Shown here: positions 13,236 through 34,732 of the stretch, in pieces
How the letters are laid out: each line of letters opens with the position of its first letter
Numbering within the stretch: position 1 is the stretch's first letter
NCBI GenBank assembly: GCA_022829145.1
Contig: CM040763.1
Coordinates: 13,439,141 to 13,503,140, forward strand
DNA length: 64,000 nucleotides
Source of the DNA: Albula goreensis
Taxonomy: Eukaryota > Chordata > Actinopteri > Albuliformes > Albulidae
Direction of reading: 5' to 3'
Notes under the pieces: generated by a model
What the model saw: the letters and a program-made list of their open reading frames with translations, nothing else
The model's database searches: none
What the model was told of the DNA's origin: nothing
Program-made: the position numbers and the translations under genes

Positions 13236-14573
13236 TAGATGCAATGATAACAATAAACAGGTCAACTATTATAATCCACAATATGTATGTATTCCACAAA
13301 CTGTAGTCTTAATTTTAACAAAAAATCATGCCATGCAAATAGTTTCCGTAATGGTGACTGCCATTATTGATTAGAGAATCTCTGACAGCATTTGTGGTGT
13401 GGTTATATTTTTTGGTTGTGATGATCTTATCATGGTTAGAATGTGATGCATGACATACAATCACAATAGCAGTTATGTACTTCTTCAGTTTTTCACTGGC
13501 TTGTCTTTGTTTCTCATGGTAGAAACAAGAATGCAGTCAATAGCCTGAAACATAGAGCCAGCAAGGAAACAGTTTAGCTAAGGGCATCCAGCATAAATGC
13601 AAGTTTTCATGTCTTTGTATTTGCGAGGCTCCACTGCCTCTTCCTATTGTTCTGCATTGTGCAGGCGAAGGTTATATGGGGCTTTGGGAGGCTAAAAGTG
13701 TGAATGGTATCAGAATCCGATATAACGACAGAACACCATGCTGGCTGCAACATGCTCGCAATAAATAAATGATTCATTATTTGCTTAATGAGCTGTTCTG
13801 AAAGCACAAATATATATATTTTACAGAGTGCTGTGTATCTATCTGTGCAGAATGATGGATTAGCGAAGCCCTGTCTCCACCACTCATGCCCACAGTGGCT
13901 AGGACAGAGACAAAGGCTCCAAGGTCAGCCCGTGGTAGAGGATGAAGGACAAGTTATTGATCACACTCTGGAGCAGGCTGGCTTTAATAAGGGCTCCTGT
14001 GTTCACCCCATCAAACAGTGAATCATTATGGCGGTGGTACGGCAAGGTTAGCCCAAGCAAATATTTACTTAGTGTAATCAAAGCGGTAAGCAGCTCCGCT
14101 GCCTGTTCAGGTCTCAGCGTGTTTGTGCGGCTGTCCAATTAATACTGTTCACAATAATGACCTGTGCACACAACCCCCATGTTATGCCATCTCTGGCAAA
14201 AATGGCTGATGGGAAACCGGGGGTTTGTTTCCTTTGTTTACCATTTTGCATTCAGTCTCCTCCCATTTTGTCAGCCCATAACTCAATTAATACTGTGAGA
14301 GGAAGTCACCAATTTTTTTTTTTCTTTTTTTTTTTTGAGAGTTATAAATCAATCTGAGGAACATTTCATAAGTGTTACTGTCTCTAAAGCAGTTTGTCCT
14401 AGTTATTTGATAACTTTTTTTAATGCCCAGTTCACACCTAGGCACATTCCATGAGAGTTGTGAAGACAGATTCGGTTACATTTGTCACGCGGCAGTCTGT
14501 CACCATGAATCAGCGTGGTTGATCATGCCGGCTGAACGGTCTGAGGCCAGACTCACACCGGCCCAGAGGCTCC

Positions 14574-14621
14574 ACACCAGAATGACTGCCCGTTCACTGG
14601 GACGAATGACTATTCTGGTGT
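14574..14621. repeat. 10-base perfect inverted repeat
   Basis: ACACCAGAAT at 14574-14583 is matched by ATTCTGGTGT at 14612-14621 with a 28-base spacer that itself repeats GAATGACT. The stem is short for a microRNA precursor and could be chance, but it lies in a moderately GC-rich gene-free segment. Confidence 0.4.
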
Positions 14622-15479
14622 CATCCAGCACAAATGCATTAGACCGACCAACGCAATCCCAATGGGTCCCTTCTCCGAGCCCATGAAGGACAAAATCAAT
14701 TCCCAGCAACGGTAGGATTGATTTTGAAAATTAATTCAAGATTATCCTTTCAATTTTTGTGACTTTTCTCCTACGATTAATTAGTTTTTGCCAAGTTCTG
14801 GACCCTGCCATTGTGTTGGATTAACTGCTATCTAGTATAATATTCCCCCATCAGGACGGCCTCTCTCAGCTCCTCTTCCTAGCTATTTGCTTTTTCACAA
14901 AACAAATAGTCAGACCTCTGGCTTCATGAAATGAATGCATAATTACAGTATGGTTGTGTTCAGACTTGAGGTCGATTATGTTTCAGTTCAGGCAATTCTT
15001 GAAATTGATTTAAATTCAATTAATGAATTCCTCATTAAATCTTACGGGAGTTTTCCAACTCTTGAATTGAACTTCAGTTCATTTCGCAGTTGGCTGAAGT
15101 ACTTGTGATAAGTCTTCCAGATGCCAAACAACTCTATCATGATGCTGATCAGGTGTGATCACCCTCACTGGTTCTTTCTTTTGGCTGCAAGGCAAGAAGT
15201 ACCCTTCACTAGACCTAAAATAGCAGTCTAGCCCATGTGTCTTCCTGTCTACTGCTTTTCTTGGCCAATATTTCTCTGTTACAGTTACATAGGCAAATAC
15301 ATTTTTTATTTTTTGAGATTCCAACCAGAGTTAAAAGACATGTGCCAACTTTAGATGTGAGAAACTGACCAGTGTAATACCACCAGTTAAATTTCACAAT
15401 TAAATTTCCAAACTGTTGTGTTATCTGTATAAACTAGGCAGATGGATAATTACAATGATTAATAATTTAGCTGGAATTC

Positions 15480-15575
15480 TTGTTGTTGTTGTTGCATTAT
15501 ATAATTGTTTCTAATAATAATAACAACAACAACAACAACAACAACAACAATAATAATAATAATAATAATAATAAT
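15480..15575. repeat. TTG ... AAC/AAT trinucleotide repeats in inverted arrangement
   Basis: About five TTG units at 15480-15494 are followed, after a 20-base AT-rich spacer, by AAT, then about nine AAC, then about eight AAT units. The TTG and CAA tracts are complementary and could fold into a hairpin. Confidence 0.85.
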
Positions 15576-18500
15576 GACAATGGGATGACAAAACAAGTCA
15601 TGTATATAACAATAAAGAACAACGCTTAGAGGATGATATTCTATGCAAATATGAAATCACTTCAGCCTTCCTTTCCATTGGATGCTGAAGTCAGAGTATT
15701 TTTCGTTCTTCTACTTCATCATTTTCCGCTTTGACTTCCCCAACCAAAGTCAAAATGACCTCATAGGTTTTTAACCCATGGCATGTCAGCTTGATCTGAT
15801 TTAGATAAACCCTGGTGCATTTCTCATGTGTTATTAGGTGGGAAGGAGCAAGTGTCTTGGCTCAGACAGACTGCCTCAGAGGTGTTGTAGCACCACCAGC
15901 TGCCAGTTGATGTAACTGCACCTGCTCAGGGGAACGGCTTCTGAGGATTTCAGTCACAAAAGGCTTGAGCACTGCCGCACCTGAACAGTGAGTGGTGACT
16001 GCACTGTGCACACTGACCTGAAAAGATTTAAATGATCAAATCCTCTCTGTCATACGCTGGATCCGGTCAGCGTTCACCTCAGCGGAGAGAGAAACGGCTC
16101 CAAGTAAGGACCTCAGCTCCCCAAGCCTGCAAGAGGTTAGTTCTATAGAACAGCTGGACTGCTGGCACACCATGTGACTCTGGCCCTGTTGTTTTCCTCT
16201 GCTGTCCACTGCCCCATGCATCACGACCGGTCAAAAAACATGCTGTGGAGTTATATGTGTTTTTCCGAATAAAGCACTATCCTCAGAGGTCAGGTCCCTT
16301 TTTCTACTCTGCCTTGCTGGCATACACACCACCCTCTTGGTCTGGTTAAGGATCACAATAGATAGCTGAGGACTGATATCATAAAAGGAAGCATTTCTGT
16401 AGGTTTCTGTTCTGTGCCGCAGAGAATAGCATTGCACCAAACATGCAACACTTTATTTTGTACTTTACAACATGGCATTTGATGAGATATATTTCCCAGT
16501 GTAAATCTAAATCAAAGGTGTTGCACATTTTAATAAACATTTTTCTGTCCCATTGGTGTTTTCTTCCCTTTTTAAAAAGTAAAATTTGTTGTGGCAACTT
16601 GAAGCTGAGCAGTGGCACTTCTACCAATGGATGCACACATTAAGGCACCGAATCTAGCAAATGAAAACACGTTGCCAACCCATCTGAGATCTTATTTTTC
16701 TGTATTTTAAAAAGATGTTTGAGTTGAGAGATATTTTTAAAGAACAGCTCAGCTCATTTACATTAGTTCCTAAAATACTCCATGACACAGGCAGCTGTGA
16801 GGCAGGGAGAGAAGATTGTAAGCTTTTGTGTGATTAATAAGCTCATATCGCTCACAGCTCAAGGAGACACTTTGGCATTTATATACGAACACCTGTTGGG
16901 CTTTTTTCTTTTGTTTGAAAAATGCTTGAGCTATTGCTTGTGACCTGCAACCCATAGCAATTGGTGCTAAGAAGTAATTATGAAGGCTGGTTGTGCACAT
17001 GCAAATTGGATGACAATTACTGATGGTCAGGGTGCTATTTAAGTACATATAGAAAGACAATTACTGGTCTCAGACATCAAATTAACCATCGTAGCTAGGT
17101 AGCAACACTCTTACAAAGGCAGGTAATTGAAGGTGTGAAGAAAAACTAACAAGGGACGTACATGCCTAGCAAAAATGCTTGGAGGCAGTTGGTGAATACT
17201 CTCGGTCACCTTTAGAAATTGTTGTTCATCATGTCTGAGAAGCGTGGACAGTATTTCTAGAATGTGGAACACAAACTCTTTACTGAAAGCGTGGGCAGAT
17301 AGAGATGTGAATATTCATCAGATAAGCTTAGGTAAAATATTTGTCAAGTGGTAACGGGAAGTCAAGTGGCTAATAGGTGAACTGCCCGATCTCAAAACAA
17401 CACCAGCACCTGTATCTTCTGTATTTAGGTTTATTTGCAATGTTTGCTGAGAATGTGACTGTGCCTTACTGTTGTCTGATCCAATGTGTTTTACCTAACT
17501 TGCACTCTTATTTAATAAACTACCACCTTTAGGCAATCACAATCATTAGAAGAGTAATGGTCAGCAAGTTGTGACCTTTGACAAAGTGGAAGAACTTAAG
17601 AGATGAAAAGATGTACGGAAGATTCCAGAACTGATCTATTTGTGGGGGTGCGGGGAGGACTTACGCATCCCAGGGTGCAGTGCGTGTGTGTGGTGGGCTG
17701 GGGGGGGGGGGCGTTGGTTGACAGGTTTGGTGTTGCAGGAGGTTAGTCCAAGGAGTCCAGCGTAGCACGGTAGCTCTTTGTTCCAGAAACTTCTCACGGG
17801 CAGAGGAGGGGAACAATGAGGGGCTCCAGCTGAGAAGGGATAAAGTTTTCCGCCCAAGATGCTTTGTGCCAGAGCTTACTTCCCCCATTATATACAACAC
17901 GGATACGGGAGGCAGTGTGTGTGTGCGTGTAAGAGAGAGAGAAAGGAGACGGAGATGCAATGAGATTAAGAAGAGGATGGGGTGTCAGAAAGTTCCTGGA
18001 GGTGTTCAGTGCCAGCTGTTGCACTTCCTGGTAGAGAGGCGGGGCTAGGTTGTCCCCCCTCCACACCATGCTGTTGTATGGGTTTACACTACAAACCCCT
18101 CAAACATCACACCAGTACAAGATGTCCATTAAGGTAAGAGTTTTTTTTTTATAATTCATATTCTTCCAACATCTCTGCCATCTTATCTGATAGGTGTTTT
18201 CACAGAAATGTAAAACAAAAAAATCTAACTGAATTGTTAATGGCAACATTCTTAATCAATATCTGATTAGTTAACTTTTCCAAAAGAAAAGTTATTCCTC
18301 TTTTTGTGGGCCTCAGTACAAAAAAAACATGGCATATTGTAGATATCAATCCCGGACTGCATCAAAAACGACAACTAAATAGATCACACAATGATGCATT
18401 TCATGTCATTATTCAGATTCCATTTGTGTCTGTTACTCTACAGGGGAGCCCATTAAGCAAAGTAATGACACTATTAGCTATCAGCCTTCATGGCTCTCAT

Positions 18501-18765
18501 TGAATATATTCGACCTCAGGACCTGCCCAATGTGAATGATAATAACCATTGAAACTGTTTATTTCATTTTCATCCATACCCCAGTGGACTGCACAGTAAA
18601 ATGATTTTAAGACCCATCGTTTTAATTTTGTTATGTGTTGCTAAGTGTGAGAGGTCACCTTCTGCCCCGCTGAGGGCATTAGACAATGGCATCTAGGGGG
18701 AGTCCCCTCTGATACCGACACTGCTGAGAGTACGCCTTTATCAGCCTGGCCTTCACCTGTTTTCT

Positions 18766-19020
18766 ATGTGTGAATACATATGTGCTTATGTGTGTGTGTG
18801 TATGTCTCTGCAAGCATGTGTTTTTATTTACATGTCTTCACGCACATGTGTGTATTCATATTCTTATATGTATGTGTGTATGAGCTTGGTTTGTCTGTAT
18901 GTGTATGTACATTTGTGCATTATTATGTGTTTGTATTCCTGCGTGTGCATACATATGCTTGCATGTGCGCATATATATGCTTGTGTTGATGAATGCATGC
19001 ATACATTTGTGTCCACGCAT
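18766..19020. repeat. degenerate TG/TATG-rich tract upstream of REELD1
   Basis: Imperfect alternating purine-pyrimidine sequence (TGTG, TATG, CATG, TGTGCG) fills the 250 bases before the first coding exon. The open frames across it are Cys/Val- or Tyr/Met-rich low-complexity artefacts. No TATA box or clear transcription start was recognised. Confidence 0.7.
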
Positions 19021-19036
19021 GCATTTTTTGCAGGTG

Positions 19037-27773
<8,737 letters not shown>

Positions 27774-27809
27774 CCACACACAGCGTGTGTAAAACACTGC
27801 AGTTACTCA

Positions 27810-28050
27810 ACAGACACAAATGTGTGTGTGCTCACATACAGGATACACACTGACAACAAAGTGACACAAGCACACACACACATGCATGTACAAGAACATA
27901 CTCACACACATGCACAAGGACATACTAATCCATGCACCCACACGCAGGCATTCACACACATTATACAAATAAAAATGTGTACAAGCAATCAGATATACAC
28001 ACATATACACGGATACGCTCATCAAGACACTTTTACACAAACTGACTTGC
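27810..28050. repeat. degenerate CA-rich tract in REELD1 3' UTR
   Basis: Imperfect CACACA, CATGCA and ATACAC repeats begin about 35 bases after the REELD1 stop. It mirrors the TG-rich tract upstream of the gene. Frames on both strands across it are low-complexity and not genes. Confidence 0.75.
27968..27973 (+). terminator. REELD1: candidate poly(A) signal AATAAA for REELD1
   Basis: The first canonical AATAAA after the REELD1 stop lies 195 bases downstream. A GT-containing stretch follows (AATGTGTACAAG), but no strong downstream U/GU element was seen, so the site is plausible rather than established. Confidence 0.45.
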
Positions 28051-31000
28051 TGCTCCTTCTCCACCACCTCTTAAAGAACTGAGTGCTTTGTGATCTCCCT
28101 GCTCCTAGTTAGAGGAAGTGGTTTTATCAAACAAATCTGTGCTCTCTATTTTAGTCTGTGAAATCTATACCATTATTGCTAAATCCTCTGGTTTAGTCTT
28201 AGGTTTTCACATGTGAACAGCCCATATGAAGTTGAAAGTCAATCAATAGTTTCATGTGATTCTTCTACAACATTTACACTGCACTGTGTTCCATGTGACA
28301 AGAGCAACTGCATAGACTACTGCTAGTGAAAAGTCAGATTCACTTTTAGTGCTGAGGAATAAAAAAATACCACTTGCCAACTAACTAACTCAGGACCGCT
28401 GATTAGTGTTTCACTGTTTGTAGAGCAAGTAAAAATGTGCAATTATTGTTTAGAATCCACACCAGTTTCTCTAAAAAGGTAATGTTTTACAACTGTCCAT
28501 TATCATTGCTTGTGATCATCTGGATAGATGCTTACACACAATGTACATTTAATTACATACATGCCCACACAATCTAAACATGAAAAAAAACAATACATAA
28601 GCAAAAAATTACAATAACAACATATCTATACTAACAAGCACAAAACTTGTAATTACTTATGCTCCAGTAAATGCTAACACCTTATAATTTCTTTATGTAT
28701 GAAATATTCATTATTATTTTTATTTTGAACTTCATTCAATATATTTTGGTTTTGAACAGTCAAAAAAAAAAATCTGCATAGTGTTGATGGCTACAAGTAG
28801 TAGACTTTACACAATCTTTTAAAGTTCATCAGATCTCCACTAGGGGTCAGGCTTACATAAAGCTTTGACACAAAACATTCTAAAAAATATTCTCCTCTTG
28901 AACATTCCGCCCGTATAAACCTTTTGACATTTCAGTTGGACATCCCGCTCTTGTTTAGTATAAAGCAAGCTAAACAATAAAATGAGAATGACTTCAATAT
29001 CATATTCTGTAACATATTTCTTTTATGACAGTGAAATAATAATAGCGCCATCACTTTGAGCTATGAAGCTGCTGGTGCGAGTGTTGAACAGTAGATAAAT
29101 TCCTGACACTTAACAAAAGTTTGGAAAAGAGTCGAGATCTAACGCAAACCCATAATAACAAATATACTGTTTTTTATTGTATAGTTTTTTCAGTTACAAA
29201 AACAAATATTTGAGTGATATCGACAAATCCACACATATCCACCTCAGCTCATACCAAAACACATCAACTGAAAATGAAAAATTAAGTAAAATAAAGCGGA
29301 GAAGTAATACCCTGATTGAATGTGGGGTGAGTGCAGTAACAAAGGAATGCGCTCAACTGTAAAAAGGTGATATGAAATATAAAGGCTTAAATATGTTCAG
29401 TTATGAGGCACATGGTTATAATTTATAACAGTAGCATGGTTGTTGCACTCCCGTGACAGGAACATTCAGTAGTTTTTAGATATTGAGAAAGCCCTGAAGC
29501 TGCCTAGACAGTCACAGCATGATGCACTTTGGGGAAGTTACTTCACACCTAACTCAAGACAAAAATACTTTTACTACCCCAGGTCCTCTCAGAAGCACCA
29601 CCGCTTATTGGTCCTCTTGATAGTACATTCTTCGTTTAGGTACATAAATAAATAAATCTTTAAAAAACATATTTACGTGAAGTCCTCAGTTCGTGTTAAT
29701 CTGGGGCTGTAAACAGACTCCATAAAATTATTGTACAGCAGCACCGAAGGACCATAAATCCATTAAACAGAAAATCAAGCCCGTGAAAGATTAATGAATA
29801 TTTAGCGCTGAAGAACTATAAAAAATAAAGAGTGTGTACACACGCACACTCATAGCAAAAGCAGACAAAAAAACAAGTCAACGTGCGACGTGACTTTGAA
29901 GCTGGAATTTAGGAAAAAAAAAATCTTGATTCAAAATCTTTCACCAAAGGGAATATTCTTTCCCAGCACCTCATTTTAAAAATGAAAAAGCAAACTTCAG
30001 GATGCAAGCACAAACAACGCAAAGCTGAAATGTCAAGCTTCAATTCTCACAGCAACGCTCCACTTTACAATCATTGCGGAGCGCGTGCGTCTCGCTCGAT
30101 CTCATGTGACTATTTGCTAATAAACAACCCCACAAAGACAACGGCACATGTGTAGTCCTGGGGATTTTCGGAGGCCTGGAAAATTAAGTGAATATTCTTA
30201 GTTAAGCTCATTTCAAAGGACGACAAACATGACCACACTTGTGGGAGCAAAGCAAACTCTTTTTGATTTTCCATGTAAGATCTTCCATGAGGCAAAGTGG
30301 TTCGCAATTGCAAATGTTCTCACACGGATCTCAGCATACTTAAACATGCTAGAACTTCTAGTCCTTTACAGCAAAATTACAGCCTTCGAGTTGTTGATCC
30401 AAACTGGCATTCTGGATGGCGATGGTTTACTTCTGTTGTTAAAACATACTATATATCCCCAACATTAATACCAACCAGTGCCGCTGACATTGACTTAAAA
30501 GGCTGATATGCATTCATTTACTGGTTCCAAGCTAGAAATTAAATATACTCTAATTTCTTCCATAATCTGTTGTTGAAACTGAAAGGAACACTGACCGTGA
30601 AGTCTTTACTGAGAAAATACCTCCATAAGAACTTCCCAGATTAAATCTGAACATTTCTCTCTGGACCAATGCAGGAAAATCTACTAGTTTTTGTAAGCGA
30701 GCTGCATATGGAATATAAGTGATTACTATCTTAGTATAAGGTTTTCTGTGCTCAAAGACTGCTGCACACATAACACTTCAGCATTATGTCACCATACTAC
30801 CACTTTGCGTGGAATCTTACCTGTTTGCATTCTTACGTTTTGCAGGGTCTAGATATATATGGGCTGTGTAGCCGATAAGGTTATATAAAAAATTAGATTT
30901 TCGATCTGGCCTGCATGAAATGAGCCAAGGGACTGAACAACCAGGAGGGCAGGAAATATGAGAAGAGGAGAACAATTTCAAATTGTCATAACTACTGCAT

Positions 31001-32425
31001 GACCATTTTGTACTCAACCAGGACAGCAGTTTCCCATAATTCCCATGTTGTATATGATCACACTTTCTCTACATAGTGAGTCATTGACCACTACAACGGC
31101 TACTGGAGGGACAATCTTATCCACTTTAAAATACTGAATTCAGCCCACAGTAACCTGAAATCGACTGAAGGTTCTATGTAAACTTAAATGCTACGCAATG
31201 ATACAGGTGTACAAATAATAGTAATACTATTCAAGAGACCAATGCTTAATGGAGGAGCACCATACATACACCAGTATCACTAAAAGTCAAATAAATGCAT
31301 ATGGAAATTGTAGCTCTTAACAGTGAACTTTTTTCTTTGGAGGAGGACTTGTAAATTATTACAAATAGTGATGGAACAACTAATACACCATGACATGTAT
31401 GTTTATCAGAATATGGAAAATTATGCGAGATTATACATTTTTCACCAGCTCAGATGAGTTCTTTTCTCATTTCTGCACTTCATTTTGTTAAACCACACAA
31501 GGCTAGCGATTTAGCACATCACCAGAACATGAATGGAATGCCACTTTCAGAACGTTGGTCTGTGCTGAAGATGGACGATAATCATGATTCCATTTCAGCT
31601 CTGAAAGTGTGTGCGTGTGTGTGTGAGCGCACCCTGAAGGCCAGCACGCCATACGGTCCCAGCGGACAACACCACCAAGCCTGCCAACAACATGGCTGCC
31701 TCCTGACCGTCCTATCAGGGCCCGGCTGAGGCTATTCAGGGAGCGCTCAATGGAAGTGAGGGTTATTCGCGGTAATGGAGTAACTGCAATTCCTTTGAAA
31801 CCCCCCTTCATTCTGTAGCACCCAACAGCCTACAGCGCTAATAGGCTGCGCAGTTCTTACCCAACGGAGCACTAGCTAAAGAGAGTTCTCTGATAAGGTA
31901 TACCAAGCCCTCTAGGCAAGAACCCATTAACCTATTTTGATGCGGTGAATTCTAAATGACGTTATTAGAGACAGTCTTGCCACCTTGTTCCACCCCCCCA
32001 CCCAGCACCCCTGCAGAGGCAAAGAGCTCATGAGCCTAGCTGTGCAACATTAGCGCATTAGCGCACAGACAGCACTGCTAATGCTTTCCAGCCTCACCAT
32101 GAGGGTCAGCAGATTTCAGAAGTACAGTGTTGCTGTTGTTAAGACCTTATTTCACCAAATGTTTTATTGTTCACACACTGCTGTCATAGAGGTTCAGAAC
32201 AGTGTAGGTAGGGGTGGGGTGGAGTTTCAGGGGTAGGGGTGGAACACCCTAAAATTACCCTCTGAAATGTACACTTATTACGAGGGCAGTGGGCTAGCTG
32301 GCCATCACACACTCTAACCAAAGGCTTTTCTGGCTCTCTGAGAATGCTATCGGACACAAGCAGCCAAACGACAACTTATAAAGAAACTAGGATTCATGTA
32401 GATTGTCATATATACTGTACAGTTT

Positions 32426-32483
32426 TAATAAAAAATATCAAAAGGAAATTGAAAAACAGTAAAAAAAAAAAAAAAAAAAAAAA
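32426..32483 (+). mobile_element. AATAAA plus 23-A tract, possible retroposed 3' end
   Basis: AATAAA occurs near 32428 and a run of 23 A residues begins at 32461, about 30 bases later, the spacing of a polyadenylated transcript end. No coding relic was recognised in the 150 bases upstream, and no target-site duplication is obvious after the tract. It may be an old retrocopy or simply an A-rich microsatellite. Confidence 0.35.
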
Positions 32484-32737
32484 GGCCAGCCTCATGTCTT
32501 GCCCCAGTAAGTCCATGAAGGCTGGCTGTAACTTCTCCATGCTGTCACAGTAATGTTACAGTAGTTCAGCCCCCACATCTGGGCTGGGGACCAGTTTCTC
32601 TCGCATCCGCACACACACAATAGAAACAAAAATAGAGAGGTTTATTTGGAAAGTGAAGGAAGGTAGAAAGATGGTTCAGTAAGCACAGCTGTCAGTCTGG
32701 GGGCCCCAGGTAATTGTAATAAGGCACTTGAGAGGCC

Positions 32738-32829
32738 GAGGCAGCATGGGGGAGGGGCCGAGGCGGCATGGGGGAAGGGCCGAGGCGGCGTGGGGGAGGG
32801 GCTGAGGCGGCGTGGGGGAGGGGCTGAGG
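32738..32829. repeat. 22-bp minisatellite, four copies, G-rich on + strand
   Basis: The units start at 32738, 32760, 32782 and 32804, with consensus GAGGCGGCRTGGGGGAGGGGCY. Each unit carries two G runs (GGGGG and GGGG), so adjacent units could form G-quadruplexes on the + strand, which is the template strand of SLC10A7. Confidence 0.95.
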
Positions 32830-33147
32830 TCTGGTCTTGTGCCCCTGTTTGGTCCATCGCTTTAGCTCCTCACCAGAAAGTGTCCCGGGTTCTTGTCATA
32901 TGGGCTGCACGTTGGTTAACTTTTCCGCCTGCCAGGAAAAACAGGAACAAAGGTGTGTTGGTGTTAATGTTACATGTTTTCAGTAGTGTCACACCACAAC
33001 CAGTCAGGACCCCAATCCCTGTGTCTCCATGCAGGCCGCTTCACTGAAGAAACCCCAGCACTCACTCCCAAACTGCAATTACAAGCAGCCTTCCACCACA
33101 CCAATCTGTCTGAGCTCACCAATTCACCTCAATACCAAACTTTATTG

Positions 33148-33264
33148 CACAGTAATGTGACCAATATGAACTCAACTCTAACAGACTCAACAGGAATCAA
33201 ATATACTCCATCAGAGTAAAATGTACTCTGTCAGAGCTGATTTAACACTGGACATTTTACTGTG
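33148..33264. mobile_element. 117-bp MITE-like element with imperfect terminal inverted repeats
   Basis: The left end (CACAGTAATGTGACC...) and the reverse complement of the right end (CACAGTAAAATGTCC...) match at 30 of the first 40 positions without gaps. The centre also contains repeated ACTC-CAGAGT blocks. The ACTCTGTCAGAG and CACTGGACATTTTAC style recalls abundant fish non-autonomous DNA transposons. Flanking 8-bp sequences do not show an intact target-site duplication, so the superfamily (hAT-like is my guess) is not established. Confidence 0.75.
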
Positions 33265-33926
33265 TATCACATGTTAGATTGAATTATACAAATAGGTTAT
33301 TGTGTGGATGGATTAACTGGGTCCGTGGCTCAGGAAATTGATCGCAGTGTTTCCCTTAGCGCAGTTTCATCAAGGAGGATGAGGGGGTGTGCAGGATGCA
33401 AGTAGCCCACAAAGATCTTGTATACATAGCTTCAATGGGTTAAGATATCTAAATGTTGAGCATCAACATTTAGGTATTTTGATTTACACTAATTAGGTAA
33501 TTATTTACATACAATGTTAAATATTCAAGAGTTACAGCTCTTGAATATATCATAGCTAAATGTAAGTATAAATGAAAGGATGCATCCATTTAACAAGGTA
33601 GCGTACTTGTTACAAAAACACAAACAATCACCCCCTCAACACAAAAAACTACATCCTAACTCTGAGGCAAACACTGCAATGATACATTTAACCTTGGGAC
33701 ATTTTGATTACAAAATGGCAAGAATACAACAGACATCCATTTACAAAACACATTAACTCCAAAACCCACCACCTTGCAGAAACAAATTAAATTCTCCAGA
33801 AACCATTTGATTGGCCAGCTGTGTGATTGAACACAGTGACTGGTATGATTTGTGCTGGGAGGTAAGATAAACTTATAGTGTGCATCTTTACTTACAAAGC
33901 CTTGCTTGCAGGGTTGGAATACATCC

Positions 33927-33947
33927 CTAACGCATTAAGATACGTGA
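33927..33947 (-). CDS. SLC10A7: tentative terminal coding exon of SLC10A7
   Basis: Exon 34587-34732 ends in phase 0, so a short phase-0 exon must follow. At 33948-33949 there is an acceptor with the longest pyrimidine tract of the region (over 35 bases, ending CTTCTCCCCTCCCAG). It is followed by six codons (SRILMR) and TAG. The residues do not resemble the family ending I remember (GVKLTRPTV in human). Other phase-0 acceptors lie near 32011, 30583 and 28107. This is a candidate only. Confidence 0.2.
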   Translation of the reverse strand, partial: SRILMR

Positions 33948-34379
33948 CTGGGAGGGGAGAAGAAAAGAGGGAGAATGAGAGAGCGGGACTGGCGATGCCT
34001 TCCTGTATGTTGGGGCGCCCCCTAGCTGTAGCCCTGCAGCAGATGTGTCTGTAGATAGAGGATGGAGCTGAACACACGTGCATGGGCTCCTTCATCACCC
34101 GTTCTCCATGGTGACCATAGCTGAGAGCAGGGAGTACCAAAGCCAGGGCTGTGGGTGCCCTGGGCCCCGAGTGTGCTGCTTGAGCACTGCTGCTTTGGGT
34201 GGGTGCTTCGTAGTGTCTGCTGTTTATGTGCCTTGTGTCTTTATATGTGAGTGTTTTGCTTGTGAATGTGCACATGCATAAGTACTTTTGTGTATGTGTT
34301 TGTGTTTTTGTGTGTATTCATGCTCACGAAAATCTGTATGTGTATTTCTTATGTATGTATTTATATATGTCAACCCAAG

Positions 34380-34503
<124 letters not shown>

Positions 34504-34586
34504 GCATATACAAATCAGCATGTGTGAACATGATTGTATAAATGAGTATAGATGTGTGCATGTGTGTGGAGTGGGTCCAGTCTTAC

Positions 34587-34732
34587 CCTCTGCCTGGTGA
34601 CCATCCAGGACTTAATGGTGGGGAGCAGGATGCTGCCGAGTAGGATCTGAGCAGGGTGGTATATGAGCAGAGGGACGGAGATCAGAGACAGGTGCTCGTA
34701 GCCCTCAAACACGATCTTCAGCATGGGGATAC
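34587..34732 (-). CDS. SLC10A7: SLC10A7 exon encoding GIPMLKIVF...[10 protein letters not shown]
   Basis: The acceptor TCTCCCAG precedes 34732 and the donor AGG/GTAAGA is at 34586-34585. The exon begins with the last two bases of a Gly codon and ends on a complete codon, leaving only a few C-terminal residues for a further exon. It contains the last two predicted membrane segments and the family motif [16 protein letters not shown]. Reading through the donor gives His/Thr-rich repeat translation and is not coding. Confidence 0.95.

Larger units (their letters stand above)
1..18765. other. gene-free intergenic region left of REELD1
   Basis: No exon of a recognisable protein was found on either strand. 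Open frames here are short (at most about 115 codons), lack recognisable domains and usually overlap equally open frames on the other strand. I looked for LSM6- and ZNF827-like peptides, expected from remembered synteny, and saw none. The DNA is AT-rich with scattered moderately GC-rich islands (about 930-1200, 4500-4850, 9440-9870, 13860-14130, 14480-14700) that may be conserved non-coding elements, although this cannot be tested without an alignment. Repeats inside it are listed separately. Confidence 0.7.
28100..33900. other. shared 3' region between REELD1 and SLC10A7
   Basis: No exon is recognised with confidence on either strand. It should contain the end of SLC10A7 (the last few codons and 3' UTR on the - strand), but several acceptor-like sites are compatible. 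Recognisable contents are a poly(A) tract at 32461, a 22-bp minisatellite at 32738 and a MITE at 33148. AT-rich DNA from 28400 to 30500 shows nothing further. Confidence 0.6.

Noticed and set aside
34515-34586. Extension of SLC10A7 past 34587 into [11 protein letters not shown]...
   Set aside because: A good GTAAGA donor lies at the border and the extension is repeat-derived. It does not match the family.
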